A program made the position numbers and the translations under genes. The notes under the pieces were generated by a model. The model did no database searches. It had not been told where the DNA came from and worked only from the letters and a program-made list of their open reading frames with translations. Positions 36,098 to 45,566 of a DNA stretch of 64,000 bases are shown here, one piece after another (within the stretch, counting starts at the first letter, position 1; every line of letters begins with the position of its first letter). Source of the stretch: CBDHDJ01 sp965261645 (GTDB lineage Bacteria; Pseudomonadota; Alphaproteobacteria; SHVV01); assembly GCA_965261645.1 (NCBI GenBank), contig CBDHDJ010000003.1, forward strand, positions 62,001-126,000, in the 5' to 3' direction.

Positions 36098-36123
36098 CGC
36101 GCCCCGGATCAGTCCGGGGCGCG
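36098..36123 (+). terminator. Perfect hairpin after the second binding-protein gene
   Basis: A perfect 11-bp stem CGCGCCCCGGA/TCCGGGGCGCG (36098-36108 and 36113-36123) with a TCAG loop precedes GTTTAT. It lies between the binding protein and the permease, where partial termination would give more binding protein than permease. Confidence 0.6.
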
Positions 36124-36174
36124 GTTTATCGACGGGGATGGAATGGTTGAACCGGCGGTGGGAACGCCGAGGTC

Positions 36175-37188
36175 ATGACGCGCTTCGTCATAAGGCGCGT
36201 GAGCCACATGCTGCTCGCCATGGCGGTCGCCTCCTTCCTCGTCTTTCTGGCGGTCGAGGCGAGCCCCGGCAGCATGGCGCGCAAAGCGCTCGGACAGTTC
36301 GCCACCGAGGAGCAGGTGCGCGAATTCAGCAAGCGACTGCAACAGGATCGCCCATTCGAAGAGCGCTACCTCAACTGGATCGGGGTTCTGCTCGGGCTCG
36401 CGCAAGACCCGTTGAGCAACCCGGATCTGCACCTCGGTTTCGATGATCCGCGCGGCCGCCAGTATTTCGGCAATTTCGGCTTTTCCATCGCCCAAAAGGT
36501 GCCGGTCAACGATGTGATTTGGGATCGGATCGCCAATACCGGCCTCCTCGCCGGGCTGGCGTATTTGATCATCGTGCCGATGTCGATGCTGTTCGGCATT
36601 ATCGCTGGCGTGCGGGAGGGCAGCCGAACCGACAGATCGCTCTCCTTTTTCGCCATCCTGTTCTCGTCGATTCCCGAGTTCGCCTCCGGCGTTGTTCTGG
36701 TCAGCCTATTCGTAGTCATTCTCGGCTGGTTGCCGGGCACCAGCACGCTCGATCAGTTCACCGGCTGGTCGATCACTTCGCAGCTGGTGCTGCCTGTGAC
36801 CGTGCTCGTGATCTATTCGTTCGGCTATATCACGCGCATGATGCGGGGCTCGATGGCCGAGGTGATGAACCAGCCCTATATCCGCACCGCGGTTCTCAAG
36901 GGCCTGCCTCGCCACCGGGTTATTCTGCGTCACGCGCTCCGCAATGCGATGATCGCCCCTTTTACCGTCATCCTGCTGTCGTTCAACTTCCTCATTACCG
37001 GCGTCATCGTGACCGAAGTCATCTTCGGCTATCCCGGCTTTGGCCGGTTGCTTTTGGAGGCCGCTCTGTTCGGCGATATTGCCACGCTGGAGGCCGCAAC
37101 GATGATCATGGTGTTCATCGCCGTGGCCACCCAGTTCATCGGCGACATCGGCTACATGATGCTCAATCCGCGCGTCCGGCTGACGTAG
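36175..37188 (+). CDS. ABC transporter permease, DppB/OppB type
   Basis: The protein has 337 residues and about six membrane spans. It has the inner-membrane permease signature near the C-terminus (FGYPGFGRLLLEAALFGDIATLEA) and an EAA-like loop (YIRTAVLKGLPRHRVILRHALRNAM). It starts MTRFVIRRVSHMLLAMAVAS, the normal DppB start. With the next gene it forms the membrane channel for the family 5 binding proteins upstream. No ATPase gene is present. Confidence 0.88.
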   Translation: MTRFVIRRVSHMLLAMAVASFLVFLAVEASPGSMARKALGQFATEEQVREFSKRLQQDRPFEERYLNWIGVLLGLAQDPLSNPDLHLGFDDPRGRQYFGNFGFSIAQKVPVNDVIWDRIANTGLLAGLAYLIIVPMSMLFGIIAGVREGSRTDRSLSFFAILFSSIPEFASGVVLVSLFVVILGWLPGTSTLDQFTGWSITSQLVLPVTVLVIYSFGYITRMMRGSMAEVMNQPYIRTAVLKGLPRHRVILRHALRNAMIAPFTVILLSFNFLITGVIVTEVIFGYPGFGRLLLEAALFGDIATLEAATMIMVFIAVATQFIGDIGYMMLNPRVRLT

Positions 37189-37198
37189 GGAGCACGAC

Positions 37199-38104
37199 GT
37201 GGCCCAGCAGGAAGATAGAGCACCTCTCGCCCCGCCCGTTCCCGCTTTGAGCGAAGGATTCGTCAGGACGGTCAAAAACATGTTGCGTGGCATTGCGCTG
37301 CTGCGCGAATCGCCGCTTGCCATGGTCGGCGCCTTCATCGTGCTGTTTTGGGTTCTGGCCGCCATCTTTGCACCGTGGATCGCACCCTTCAGCCCCAACG
37401 AGTTCGATTACACGGCTGTGGCCGACCCGACGCCCAACGACGTCCATCCGCTGGGAACCGACCGCACCGGACGCGATCAGCTCGCGCGGCTTGTCTACGG
37501 TGCGCGCACGGTGTTGACGGTGGCGCCGATCGCGCTTCTCTGCGCCTACATCGTGGGTTGCACCTTGGGCGCCGTCGGCGGTTATTTCGGGGGCCGGATC
37601 GACGATCTGATCAGCCGCGTCTCCGATATCATCCTCGCGTTCCCGGTTCTGGTCCTCTACATCATCATCATGGTCAGCTTCGGACCGTCGGCCCTCAACA
37701 TCATCTTTGCCGTCACCATTACCTCGGCGCCGAGTATCGGGCGCATCGTGCGCGGCTTGATTCTCGAGCTGCGCACGCACGAGTACCGCTTGGCGGCGCA
37801 GATTCGCGGCGAATCGCCGTTCTATATTATTCTCGTCGAGCTCTTGCCCAACGCCCGCGGCCCCTTGATCATCGATTCCTGCATCCGCATGGGCTTCATC
37901 ATCATCACCATCGGTGTCCTGGGTTTTCTTGGGCTCGGCCTGCCGCCGCCGACGCCCGATTGGGGCGGCATGGTCAGGGATGCCGCCAGGGTCATGCTGA
38001 CCTGGCCGCACATTGCGCTGTTCCCCTCGATCGCCATCTCGAGCCTGGTGATCGGTTTCAACTTCCTCGCCGACGGAACGCGGGAAATCCTGCAACGCGA
38101 TTGA
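37199..38104 (+). CDS. ABC transporter permease, DppC/OppC type
   Basis: The protein has 301 residues from a GTG start. The OppC N-terminal domain is visible (ESPLAMVGAFIVLFWVLAAI), followed by HPLGTDRTGRDQLARLVYGART, where the HxLGTDxxGRD motif is diagnostic. The EAA loop is EYRLAAQIRGESPFYIILVELLP. It pairs with the upstream permease, 10 bp away. The next gene is an amidohydrolase instead of the usual DppD and DppF ATPases. Confidence 0.9.
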   Translation: MAQQEDRAPLAPPVPALSEGFVRTVKNMLRGIALLRESPLAMVGAFIVLFWVLAAIFAPWIAPFSPNEFDYTAVADPTPNDVHPLGTDRTGRDQLARLVYGARTVLTVAPIALLCAYIVGCTLGAVGGYFGGRIDDLISRVSDIILAFPVLVLYIIIMVSFGPSALNIIFAVTITSAPSIGRIVRGLILELRTHEYRLAAQIRGESPFYIILVELLPNARGPLIIDSCIRMGFIIITIGVLGFLGLGLPPPTPDWGGMVRDAARVMLTWPHIALFPSIAISSLVIGFNFLADGTREILQRD

Positions 38105-38258
38105 CGGTGGCCTGGACATTTTCGAGGACCAGTTCACCACCTTGACTGAGGTACCGGTGCGCGGATTTTGGCGCTACACTTGCCGGACCATGGGGTTCGA
38201 GCCGCAGGGCGGTGGGAACTGAGGTGCGAATCAGCAGGCGGGCGCCGGGAGACATTCC

Positions 38259-39359
38259 ATGACTGACACCTTCACAAAAATTATTTCAGCCGATTCCCAC
38301 GTCTTCGAGCCGCTCGATATCTGGGAAAAAGCCATCGGCGGGCGGTTCGGCGACATCACGCCCAAGCTCCATGACGAATTCGACGGCCGAAAGGGCAAAT
38401 TCTTCTTCGCCGGCCGCCAGACGCTCGATATCACCGGCATCGACAAGCAGCAGGAGCGGCTTGGCTCCAGGCGCCACGGTTTCATCCCCGAAGAACGGGT
38501 GGAGTTCCAGAAGAACGCCGGCATCGATGCCGAGGTGATGATCGCGACCATGATGATGATAATCATGCAGAGTGAGGACAAGGAGGCGCTGAAGGCTTCC
38601 GCCGAGGTCTACAACGACTGGCTGATCGAGTTCTGCTCGTATGATCCGAAGCGCCTTGTGGGCGTGGGCATGGTGCCGACCGCCGACGTCGATTGGGCGA
38701 TCGGTGAGCTCGAACGCACCGCCAAGGCCGGCTTCAAGGGCATGGTGATCAATTTGATCCCGCCCGAGGGTTGCCCGCCCTACCGGAGTTCGGTTTACGA
38801 CCCCCTGTGGGCGCGCGCAGAGGAGATGGGCATACCGGTCATGCTCCATTCGGTGACGGGACGCGTGCCCGATCCGCTCCATTTCCACGAGGAGGAGCTG
38901 AAGCAAGAAGCGCCAGGCTACATCGTCGCCGTGTTCGACGAGATTCGCGGCGTGCTGATCAACGATTTCATCTTCGGCACCATTCTCGACCGATTCCCGA
39001 AGATGAAGCTGCTCTCGGTCGAATTCGAGCTCAGCTGGCTCCCTCACATCATGTGGCGCGTCGAGCAGATACAAACCGACTTTGGCCCCCGGCTCAACCT
39101 GCCCAAGCTGATACTGCCCAAAGCGAGCGATTATTTCACCGAGCGCATGTGGCACGGCGTGATCAGCGATCCCTATGCCAAGCAGACCATCCCGCTCATC
39201 GGCGCCGATCGCATCATGTGGGGCTCGGATTACCCGCACAATATCGCGATCGGGTTGGAGGCGCAGGAAGTGCTATCCACCGCCTTCGATACCCTGCCCT
39301 TCGCCGATCAGGAAAAAATCATCTGGCAAACCGCGACCGAGATTCACGGCCTGCAATAA
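38259..39359 (+). CDS. Amidohydrolase family 2 protein (second copy)
   Basis: The protein has 366 residues. It begins TKIISADSHVFEPLDIWEKA, the PF04909 opening, and continues with MLHSVTGRVPDP and MWGSDYPHNIAIGLE, holding the last metal or catalytic Asp. It resembles, but is clearly different from, the amidohydrolase at 30.8 kb. Members hydrolyse or decarboxylate small aromatic or cyclic acids. It follows the permease genes by 154 bp and converges with a Rieske oxygenase. The substrate is unknown. Confidence 0.78.
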   Translation: MTDTFTKIISADSHVFEPLDIWEKAIGGRFGDITPKLHDEFDGRKGKFFFAGRQTLDITGIDKQQERLGSRRHGFIPEERVEFQKNAGIDAEVMIATMMMIIMQSEDKEALKASAEVYNDWLIEFCSYDPKRLVGVGMVPTADVDWAIGELERTAKAGFKGMVINLIPPEGCPPYRSSVYDPLWARAEEMGIPVMLHSVTGRVPDPLHFHEEELKQEAPGYIVAVFDEIRGVLINDFIFGTILDRFPKMKLLSVEFELSWLPHIMWRVEQIQTDFGPRLNLPKLILPKASDYFTERMWHGVISDPYAKQTIPLIGADRIMWGSDYPHNIAIGLEAQEVLSTAFDTLPFADQEKIIWQTATEIHGLQ

Positions 39360-39368
39360 AAGCCCCGG

Positions 39369-40535
39369 TTATTCGGCGGCGCGGGGTGCGTCCTCGAACA
39401 CGCGGTCGAGATAGCTGTTGATCGTGTTGTGGATGTTTTCTTCGAGGCGTGACATCCGGCCCGGTTGAAAGCGGCGCGAGCCGAGATTGCGCTGCAGCGA
39501 GTTCACCATCTCCCGATCCTCGTCGACGACCTCCGACATGAAGTCGTGGTACTTCTTGACGTGCTCGGCGAAGTCGGGCCGCTCGATCTGCTTCTCGGCA
39601 AACAGCGTGTAAACCTCGATTCGGGATGTCTCCGGCGTCAGCGGCCAGGTGAGAAAGACCTGGGTGTTGTCGCAATGGCCGAACTGAACCAATGCCGGCG
39701 GCAAGAGCCCCAAACACGCGAAGGTGTGGGGCTTGTCTTCGAGCCACGGGATGTTGCCCATCGGTGGCTTGCCGCCCGGCAGCATAGCCCCGCTGGTGTA
39801 AAACATGCTGAAGCCGCCGTTGGCCAAGCGCGTGAATGGAATGGCGTCCATGTCGAGTTCGACGAACGCACCGAACGTGGTGCCGTGCAAGGTCTTGGCG
39901 TGGTAGAAATCCATCAAATTCTCGACCACAAGCTTCCAGTTGCAGTTGAGCTCGGTGACGATCTTGTCGCCCGTGCGCAGGTCCTCCTGACGGAGGAAAC
40001 CGAACTCGCCGTCGAATTCACCGACGAAGTCCTCGAACGCCGGCGCATCGTCATCGAAGGCGATGAAGATCCAGCCCGCCCAAAGTGCGCTCTGGATCGG
40101 CTTCAAGCGGCAGGACGTCGGATCAAAGCCTTCGGCCTCTTTCATGTAAGGCGCGCCCACGAGCTTGCCTTCGAGGTCGTAGGTCCAGCCGTGATAGGGG
40201 CAGGAAAACTCCTTGAGGTTGCCGGCGCCGCTCGTCACTTCGACGCCGCGGTGGCGGCACACGTTGGCGAAGGCGTTGATCTCGCCCGCGTCATTGCGCG
40301 CCACGATGACGGGCTCGCCCATGATGCGGAACGTCATGTAATCGCCCGGCTTTTCGATTTCCTCGACGCGCGCTAGACACAGCCAGTCGCGCAGGAAGAT
40401 CTCGTCCTTCTCACGGGCGAACAGCTCCGGCGAGGTGTAGATCTCGCCCGGCAGGTGACGCGCGTGCCTGACCGGCGCCCGCGTCAGGCCCAGAATGTCG
40501 TCGGTCTTGAGAGACATCGCGTCTTTCAAAGCCAT
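39369..40535 (-). CDS. Rieske non-haem iron oxygenase, alpha subunit (first)
   Basis: The protein has 388 residues. The Rieske motif CRHRGVE and CPYHGW lies near residues 87-110, and the mononuclear iron site is within ENLMDFYHAKTLH (N-x2-D-x2-H-x4-H). These enzymes use a ferredoxin and reductase to hydroxylate or demethylate substrates. The start at 40535 (MALKDAMSLKTDD) was taken as more likely than an ATG 33 bases upstream. The carnitine/choline-type monooxygenases are possible relatives. No reductase or ferredoxin gene is adjacent. Confidence 0.88.
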   Translation of the reverse strand: MALKDAMSLKTDDILGLTRAPVRHARHLPGEIYTSPELFAREKDEIFLRDWLCLARVEEIEKPGDYMTFRIMGEPVIVARNDAGEINAFANVCRHRGVEVTSGAGNLKEFSCPYHGWTYDLEGKLVGAPYMKEAEGFDPTSCRLKPIQSALWAGWIFIAFDDDAPAFEDFVGEFDGEFGFLRQEDLRTGDKIVTELNCNWKLVVENLMDFYHAKTLHGTTFGAFVELDMDAIPFTRLANGGFSMFYTSGAMLPGGKPPMGNIPWLEDKPHTFACLGLLPPALVQFGHCDNTQVFLTWPLTPETSRIEVYTLFAEKQIERPDFAEHVKKYHDFMSEVVDEDREMVNSLQRNLGSRRFQPGRMSRLEENIHNTINSYLDRVFEDAPRAAE

Positions 40536-40722
40536 GGTTCCATCGCTCCCGGTGCCTGTCGGCGGCATTGAATCGGGCAGACCCCTTGCCGCTCCCTACT
40601 CTACTCCACTGTCCCGCCAGACGGAATACGACAGCCGGGCGTCAAAGGGACGACCCGTCCACCCACGCTTGTGACCGGAAGCAGTGACCGTGGCTCAGCC
40701 TCGTGCCGGTGCTGATGGCGCA

Positions 40723-43113
40723 TTAGCCGCCGTGGCGAACGCCGGCGCGATCTCTCAGCTCAGCATCCTGAATAGCGCGCCAGACGTGATCCGGCGTGAA
40801 GGGCATGTCGACGTGGCGCACGCCCAAGTCCCACAACGCATCGACGATGGCGTTGCCGATGGCGGCCGGCGGGCCGATGACGCCGGTTTCGCTGCCGCCT
40901 TTCGCGCCAAGCGAGTTGTAGGGATTGATGGTTTCCTGGAAATCGACCTCGAACGATGGCAGGTCGGGCGCCCGCGGCATGCCGTAATCCATGAACGAGC
41001 CGGTCAAGAGCTGGCCCGAGTCGGTGTCGTAGATCACGTGCTCGCACATGGCTTGCCCGAAACCCTGGGCGACGCCGCCATGGACCTGACCCGCGACGAT
41101 CATCGGGTTGATGATGCGCCCGCAGTCATCGACGGAGTAGAAGTTTCGCAACGTGACCCGGCCGGTGTCCTCATCGACCAGAACGACGGCGAGGTGCATG
41201 GCGGTCGCGGTGTTGGATTCGATGGGGTCGTAGAACACCGTCTCCTCGAGGCCAAGCTCGAAGCCTTCGGCCGGATAATTCCCGCCGAGATAGGCCGCCT
41301 CGGCAATATCGGCGAAGGACATCCGGCGATCGGTGCCTTTGACGCTGAACGTGGCGTTCGCGTACTCGATATCGGCTTCGGCGCACTCGAGAATATGCGC
41401 CGCCAGCTTGGTCGATTTGGCGATGACTTTCTCGCACGCCACGACGATGGCCATGCCGCCGGTCACCAGCGAACGTGCGCCCCACGTCCCGCTGCCGGTC
41501 GGGATCTTGTCGGTGTCGCCCTGGATAAGATCGATGTCGTCCATGGGAAGACCGAGATAGTCGGCCGCGACCTGGCGGAAGGTGGTGTGGTGGCTCTGAC
41601 CGTGGGCGAAGCTACCCGAGAAAATCGCGACCTTGCCGTCCTGGTGCACGCGGACCAACGCGCTTTCGCTCGTCGCCTCGCCAAAGCCGAAGGCGACGCT
41701 TTGGCGCGTCGGGCCGTACCCCGTCATATCGAGGAACCCGGCCATGCCGATGCCCATGCGGGTGCCGTCGGCGCGAAGGCGCGCCTGCTCCGCCTTCAAG
41801 CCCTCGTAATTCGTGAGCTTCATCAGCCTATGGTGCTGGCCGGGCGGGTCGCCGCTATCGTGAAAGCGGCCCACGACCGAGGTATAGGGGTAATCGTCCG
41901 GCTGAATGTAGTTGCGCAGGCGAACCTCGGCAGGGTCGATGCCGAGCTCGCGGGCACCGTTCTCGATCAAACGCTCGTTGACGAACGCCGCTTCCGGCCG
42001 GCCGGTGCCGCGATAGGCGTCGGTCGTCGTGCCGTTGGTATAGACGGTTGTGACCTTCATATGGACCGCCGGCGTTTTGTAGAGCCCGGTGATCACCGGC
42101 GGATAATACAGGGCCGGCACGCAGGTGCTCGAATTGCCGTGGTAGGCGCCGCAGCTCGCAATCGTTTCGGCTTTCACGCCAAGGATCCGGCCGTCCTTGT
42201 CGAACGCCATCTTCGATGTGGTGACATGGTCTCGGGCGTGGCAATCGGTGGCGAGGCCTTCGGAGCGCGTGGACACCCAGCGCACAGGGCGGCCCACCCG
42301 TTTCGAGCCATAGAGTACGACCGGGATCTCGGGGTAAAAGAAACACTTGGTGCCAAAACCGCCGCCGACGTCCGGGCCGATCACCCGGATCTTGTGATAG
42401 GGCACCTTCAGGCAGGTCTTGGCGATCCAGTTCCTGATCCAGTGCGGCATCTGGATGGTGCCCCACATGGTGTAGTGGTCCGCGATGTCATCGTACTGGC
42501 CGATATACATCCGCGGCTCCATCGGATTGCCCGTGATGCGCGTGTTGATGAGGCTGATCTCGGTGACGTGGTCGGCGTTCTTGAACACCTCGTCCAGCGC
42601 CGCCCTGTCCCCGACCTCGATTTCGTTGACGACGTTGGTGCCGAGCTCTTCGTGGAGAATCGGCGCGTCCGCGTCGATCGCATGAGCCGTTCCGCGGACC
42701 GGTGGCAGAAGCTCAAAGTCAATCTCGATGGCTTCGACGGCGTCCTGGGCCTGGCTGACCGTTTCCGCGATCACCGCGGCGATGGTGTCGCCGACATGGC
42801 AGACTTTGTCGCGCGCGAACACCGGCCGCATCGCCGTGTTCATCGGGCGCCCGTCGCTGAACGGCACGCCCCAGGCCAGCGGCGTGTCGCCAAAGCCTTC
42901 TTCTTGCCAGTCTTTGGCGGAAATAACGCAGAGCACACCGGGCATCGCCTCGGCACGCGTGGTCGAGATGCTTTTGATCCGGGCGTGCGCGTGCGGGCTG
43001 CGGAGGAACATGGCGTGGGCCATGTCCGGCATTTCGATGTCGCTCGTATAGCGGCCCCGGCCCGTCAGGAACCGGTAATCCTCGTCGCGCCTGATCGCTT
43101 GTCCGATATACAT
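40723..43113 (-). CDS. Molybdenum hydroxylase large subunit, CoxL/XdhB type (first copy)
   Basis: The protein has 796 residues and the full large-subunit layout. An N-terminal aldehyde oxidase a/b hammerhead (MYIGQAIRRDEDYRFLTG) leads to the molybdopterin domains with GGGFGTKCFFYPE and AYRGTGRPEA. Near the C-terminus KGGSETGVIGPPAAIGN holds the candidate active-site glutamate. AYRGTGR resembles form II CoxL (AYRGAGR), not true CO dehydrogenase (AYRCSFR). It should hydroxylate a heterocycle or aldehyde using molybdenum cytosine dinucleotide. The medium FAD and small iron-sulfur subunit genes are absent nearby. Confidence 0.88.
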   Translation of the reverse strand: MYIGQAIRRDEDYRFLTGRGRYTSDIEMPDMAHAMFLRSPHAHARIKSISTTRAEAMPGVLCVISAKDWQEEGFGDTPLAWGVPFSDGRPMNTAMRPVFARDKVCHVGDTIAAVIAETVSQAQDAVEAIEIDFELLPPVRGTAHAIDADAPILHEELGTNVVNEIEVGDRAALDEVFKNADHVTEISLINTRITGNPMEPRMYIGQYDDIADHYTMWGTIQMPHWIRNWIAKTCLKVPYHKIRVIGPDVGGGFGTKCFFYPEIPVVLYGSKRVGRPVRWVSTRSEGLATDCHARDHVTTSKMAFDKDGRILGVKAETIASCGAYHGNSSTCVPALYYPPVITGLYKTPAVHMKVTTVYTNGTTTDAYRGTGRPEAAFVNERLIENGARELGIDPAEVRLRNYIQPDDYPYTSVVGRFHDSGDPPGQHHRLMKLTNYEGLKAEQARLRADGTRMGIGMAGFLDMTGYGPTRQSVAFGFGEATSESALVRVHQDGKVAIFSGSFAHGQSHHTTFRQVAADYLGLPMDDIDLIQGDTDKIPTGSGTWGARSLVTGGMAIVVACEKVIAKSTKLAAHILECAEADIEYANATFSVKGTDRRMSFADIAEAAYLGGNYPAEGFELGLEETVFYDPIESNTATAMHLAVVLVDEDTGRVTLRNFYSVDDCGRIINPMIVAGQVHGGVAQGFGQAMCEHVIYDTDSGQLLTGSFMDYGMPRAPDLPSFEVDFQETINPYNSLGAKGGSETGVIGPPAAIGNAIVDALWDLGVRHVDMPFTPDHVWRAIQDAELRDRAGVRHGG

Positions 43114-43258
43114 GACGTCCTCCCTGAACGCGCCGGTCCGGCACTGAATTCCCGACTCCCGCGATCGTTGAGTGCGATCATACAGGCTGCCGCTGGACTA
43201 CTCCACACGCCTGGAACCCAGCCTTAGACGAAGTTCAACACCATGCGATACTCGATCC

Positions 43259-44194
43259 ATGCGTAATCGTTTCGCCATCAAATCGGCAGGGGTCGCCTAT
43301 CTCGTTCTTACCCTGGACGCGCTGATCCTTGGCAGCACCGGCACGGTCGGCAAGCTCGCGCTCGTCGAGATGCCGGTGATGGCGCTGATCTTCTGGCGCT
43401 GGATTGCGGCGCTCCTGATCCTCGCGCCTTTCGCGCTCCGCGAGTGCGTTGCCGCATGGCCCCTCATTCGCCGCCAGTGGAAAATTATTCTCGCCCTCGC
43501 CCTGCTGGGCGATGTCGAATTCAATGCGCTCTGGTACATCGGGCTACAGACCACATCGGCCATCAACGCCTCGCTATTCAGCGGCGTGATCCCGGCATCG
43601 GTCGTACTCGCGGCCTGGATTATGACGCGGGAGACGACCACGGTGCGCGCCGTGATCGGCATGGCGATCGCCTTTGTCGGCCTCGCATCTATTGTCGTTC
43701 GGGGTGATCCAACCGTCCTCGCCAACCTGGAACTCGTGGCCGGCGATCTCGTCATCTTGCTCGCCGTGGCGCTATGGTCGATCTACACCATATTGCTCCG
43801 CCGGCTGCCCAAGGAGTTAGGACTGCCGGCTTTCATGTTCTTCATGTACATCGTCGGTGTGATCGTTACCGCACCGCTCTACGCCTGGGAGGTCAGCCAG
43901 GGCGTAACGTTCACCCCGTCGATCGAAGCGGCGCTCTTGATCCTCTATCTCGTCGTGTTCGTCGCCATGCTGCACAACGTTTTCTGGATCAGCGGTGTCA
44001 CGTTCCTGGGCGGCAGCAAGGCGGGGCAGTTCAACTATCTCGTTCCGGTTTTCGGCAGCGGTTTGGCGATCTTGTTCATCGGCGAGGATTTCCGCCTGTA
44101 TCACCTGTTCGGCATGGGCCTCATTCTGATCGGCGTCTATCTCGCCGTGGGATCACAGCGAAAGAAGGGCGCGAAGTCACGCGCAGCGGCGTAA
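43259..44194 (+). CDS. EamA/DMT family transporter
   Basis: The protein has 311 residues and about ten membrane spans in two EamA halves. The first half includes LILGSTGTVGKLALVEMPVM and the second DLVILLAVALWSIYTILLRR. SLFSGVIPASVVLAAWIM and NYLVPVFGSGLAILFIGE are the typical helix pairs. DMT proteins export or import small metabolites. It is divergent from the CoxL-like gene with 145 bp between them, and 43 bp upstream of the PLP decarboxylase, so it may move the product or substrate of that enzyme. Confidence 0.85.
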   Translation: MRNRFAIKSAGVAYLVLTLDALILGSTGTVGKLALVEMPVMALIFWRWIAALLILAPFALRECVAAWPLIRRQWKIILALALLGDVEFNALWYIGLQTTSAINASLFSGVIPASVVLAAWIMTRETTTVRAVIGMAIAFVGLASIVVRGDPTVLANLELVAGDLVILLAVALWSIYTILLRRLPKELGLPAFMFFMYIVGVIVTAPLYAWEVSQGVTFTPSIEAALLILYLVVFVAMLHNVFWISGVTFLGGSKAGQFNYLVPVFGSGLAILFIGEDFRLYHLFGMGLILIGVYLAVGSQRKKGAKSRAAA

Positions 44195-44237
44195 ACTATT
44201 CGGATAAAGCGGCAAGCCGACGGGAGGGGCGAGCACA

Positions 44238-45494
44238 ATGAGCAATCGGCAATTCGAACGTCAGGGCCAAAGCTGGCCGGAGATCGAGCGGGCGCTTCAC
44301 GAAGCGCACGCGCGCGATCTCGTCTGGACCGATCCCCACAACCTCAAGGCGTCCTATTTCGCCGGCGAGGATGTGGTGCGCGTGGCGTACGACGCGTTTA
44401 ATCTCTACATGGGCAACAACGCCATTTATGGCGCCACGCTCTATCCCAGCCTGCCCGAGCTCGAGACGGACGTCGCCGCGAAGGTGCTGGAGATGCTCAA
44501 TGCGCCCGAGCGGGCGGGTGGCAGCGTGACCACCGGTGGCACCGAAAGCATCATGATGGCGGTCAAAACGGCGCGCGATTGGGCGCGGACGGAAAAGCCT
44601 GAGGTCCATGCGCCCGAACTCGTGATGCCGGAAACCGCCCATCCCGCATTCAGCAAGGCGGCTCACCTGCTCGGGCTCAAGGTCGTCAGGATGTCGGCAA
44701 GCCCGGGCTTCCGCGCCGATGTCGAGGCGATGGCCGCGGCCGTCAACGAAAATACCATCATGATCGTCGGGTCAGCGCCGCCCTACCCGCTCTGCGTCGT
44801 CGACCCGATCCCGGCGATTGGCGAGATCGCCGAACGCCACGATCTATGGATGCACGTCGATGGTTGCATCGGCGGCTTCGTGTTGCCGTTCATGGAAGAC
44901 CTGGGCGTCGATATACCCACCTTCGATTTCCGCGTGCCGGCGGTACGCTCGATGTCAGTGGACCTGCACAAATACGGCTACGCGAACCGGGGCGCATCCT
45001 GCTTGCTCTTGCGTGACGAGGCGTTGGAGTCCCATCAGCGCTTCACCCATGACGAATGGCCGGGCGGCATCTACAGCACCCTCAATTTTGCGGGCTCGCG
45101 CGCCGGCGGGCCGGTTGCCTCGGCGTGGGCGGTGATGGGGTATCTCGGCTATGATGGGTATCTCGAGCGGGTGAGCGGCATCCTCGAGGCCAAGCGCCGC
45201 TACATGGCGGGCATCAACGCGATCGATGGCCTCAAGGTGCTGGGCGAGCCCGAGGGCGGTCACTTCTCGTTCGGCGCGACGGATGATCTCGACATGGCGG
45301 CGGTCGCCGACGGCATGGAGACGCGCGGCTGGCACTTCGGCCGCATGCGCCGGCCACCCGCCATGCTGGTCCTGCTGAACTACACCCACGGCGATATCGC
45401 GGACGAGTTTCTCGACGATCTGGGACACGCCGTCGCCGACGTCCGGGCGGGACGAATCACGGCACGGGATGAAGAGGCGGTCTACATCTCTTAA
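44238..45494 (+). CDS. PLP-dependent decarboxylase/lyase, group II (sphingosine-1-phosphate lyase-like)
   Basis: The protein has 418 residues. It has the fold-type I decarboxylase features VTTGGTESIMMAVKTARDWA, MHVDGCIGGFVLPF and the PLP-lysine motif SVDLHKYGYANRGAS. This arrangement is shared by sphingosine-1-phosphate lyase and glutamate/tyrosine decarboxylases of archaeal type. The likely reaction is removal of CO2 from an amino acid or cleavage of an amino alcohol; which one is not clear. It follows the DMT transporter closely and converges with a class IV aminotransferase. Confidence 0.83.
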   Translation: MSNRQFERQGQSWPEIERALHEAHARDLVWTDPHNLKASYFAGEDVVRVAYDAFNLYMGNNAIYGATLYPSLPELETDVAAKVLEMLNAPERAGGSVTTGGTESIMMAVKTARDWARTEKPEVHAPELVMPETAHPAFSKAAHLLGLKVVRMSASPGFRADVEAMAAAVNENTIMIVGSAPPYPLCVVDPIPAIGEIAERHDLWMHVDGCIGGFVLPFMEDLGVDIPTFDFRVPAVRSMSVDLHKYGYANRGASCLLLRDEALESHQRFTHDEWPGGIYSTLNFAGSRAGGPVASAWAVMGYLGYDGYLERVSGILEAKRRYMAGINAIDGLKVLGEPEGGHFSFGATDDLDMAAVADGMETRGWHFGRMRRPPAMLVLLNYTHGDIADEFLDDLGHAVADVRAGRITARDEEAVYIS

Positions 45495-45566
45495 ATCGGC
45501 CGCGCCCCTCCGCCGAAAGTTGGATTCACGGGCGGGCGGTCGCGGTGGGTCTAGGCGTCTGGCCGC

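Noticed and set aside
40684..43227. An 847-codon open frame on the plus strand opposite the first CoxL-like gene
   Set aside because: It is a by-product of GC-rich codon use in the opposite gene, shows no protein family features, and the minus-strand frame is plainly a molybdenum hydroxylase.
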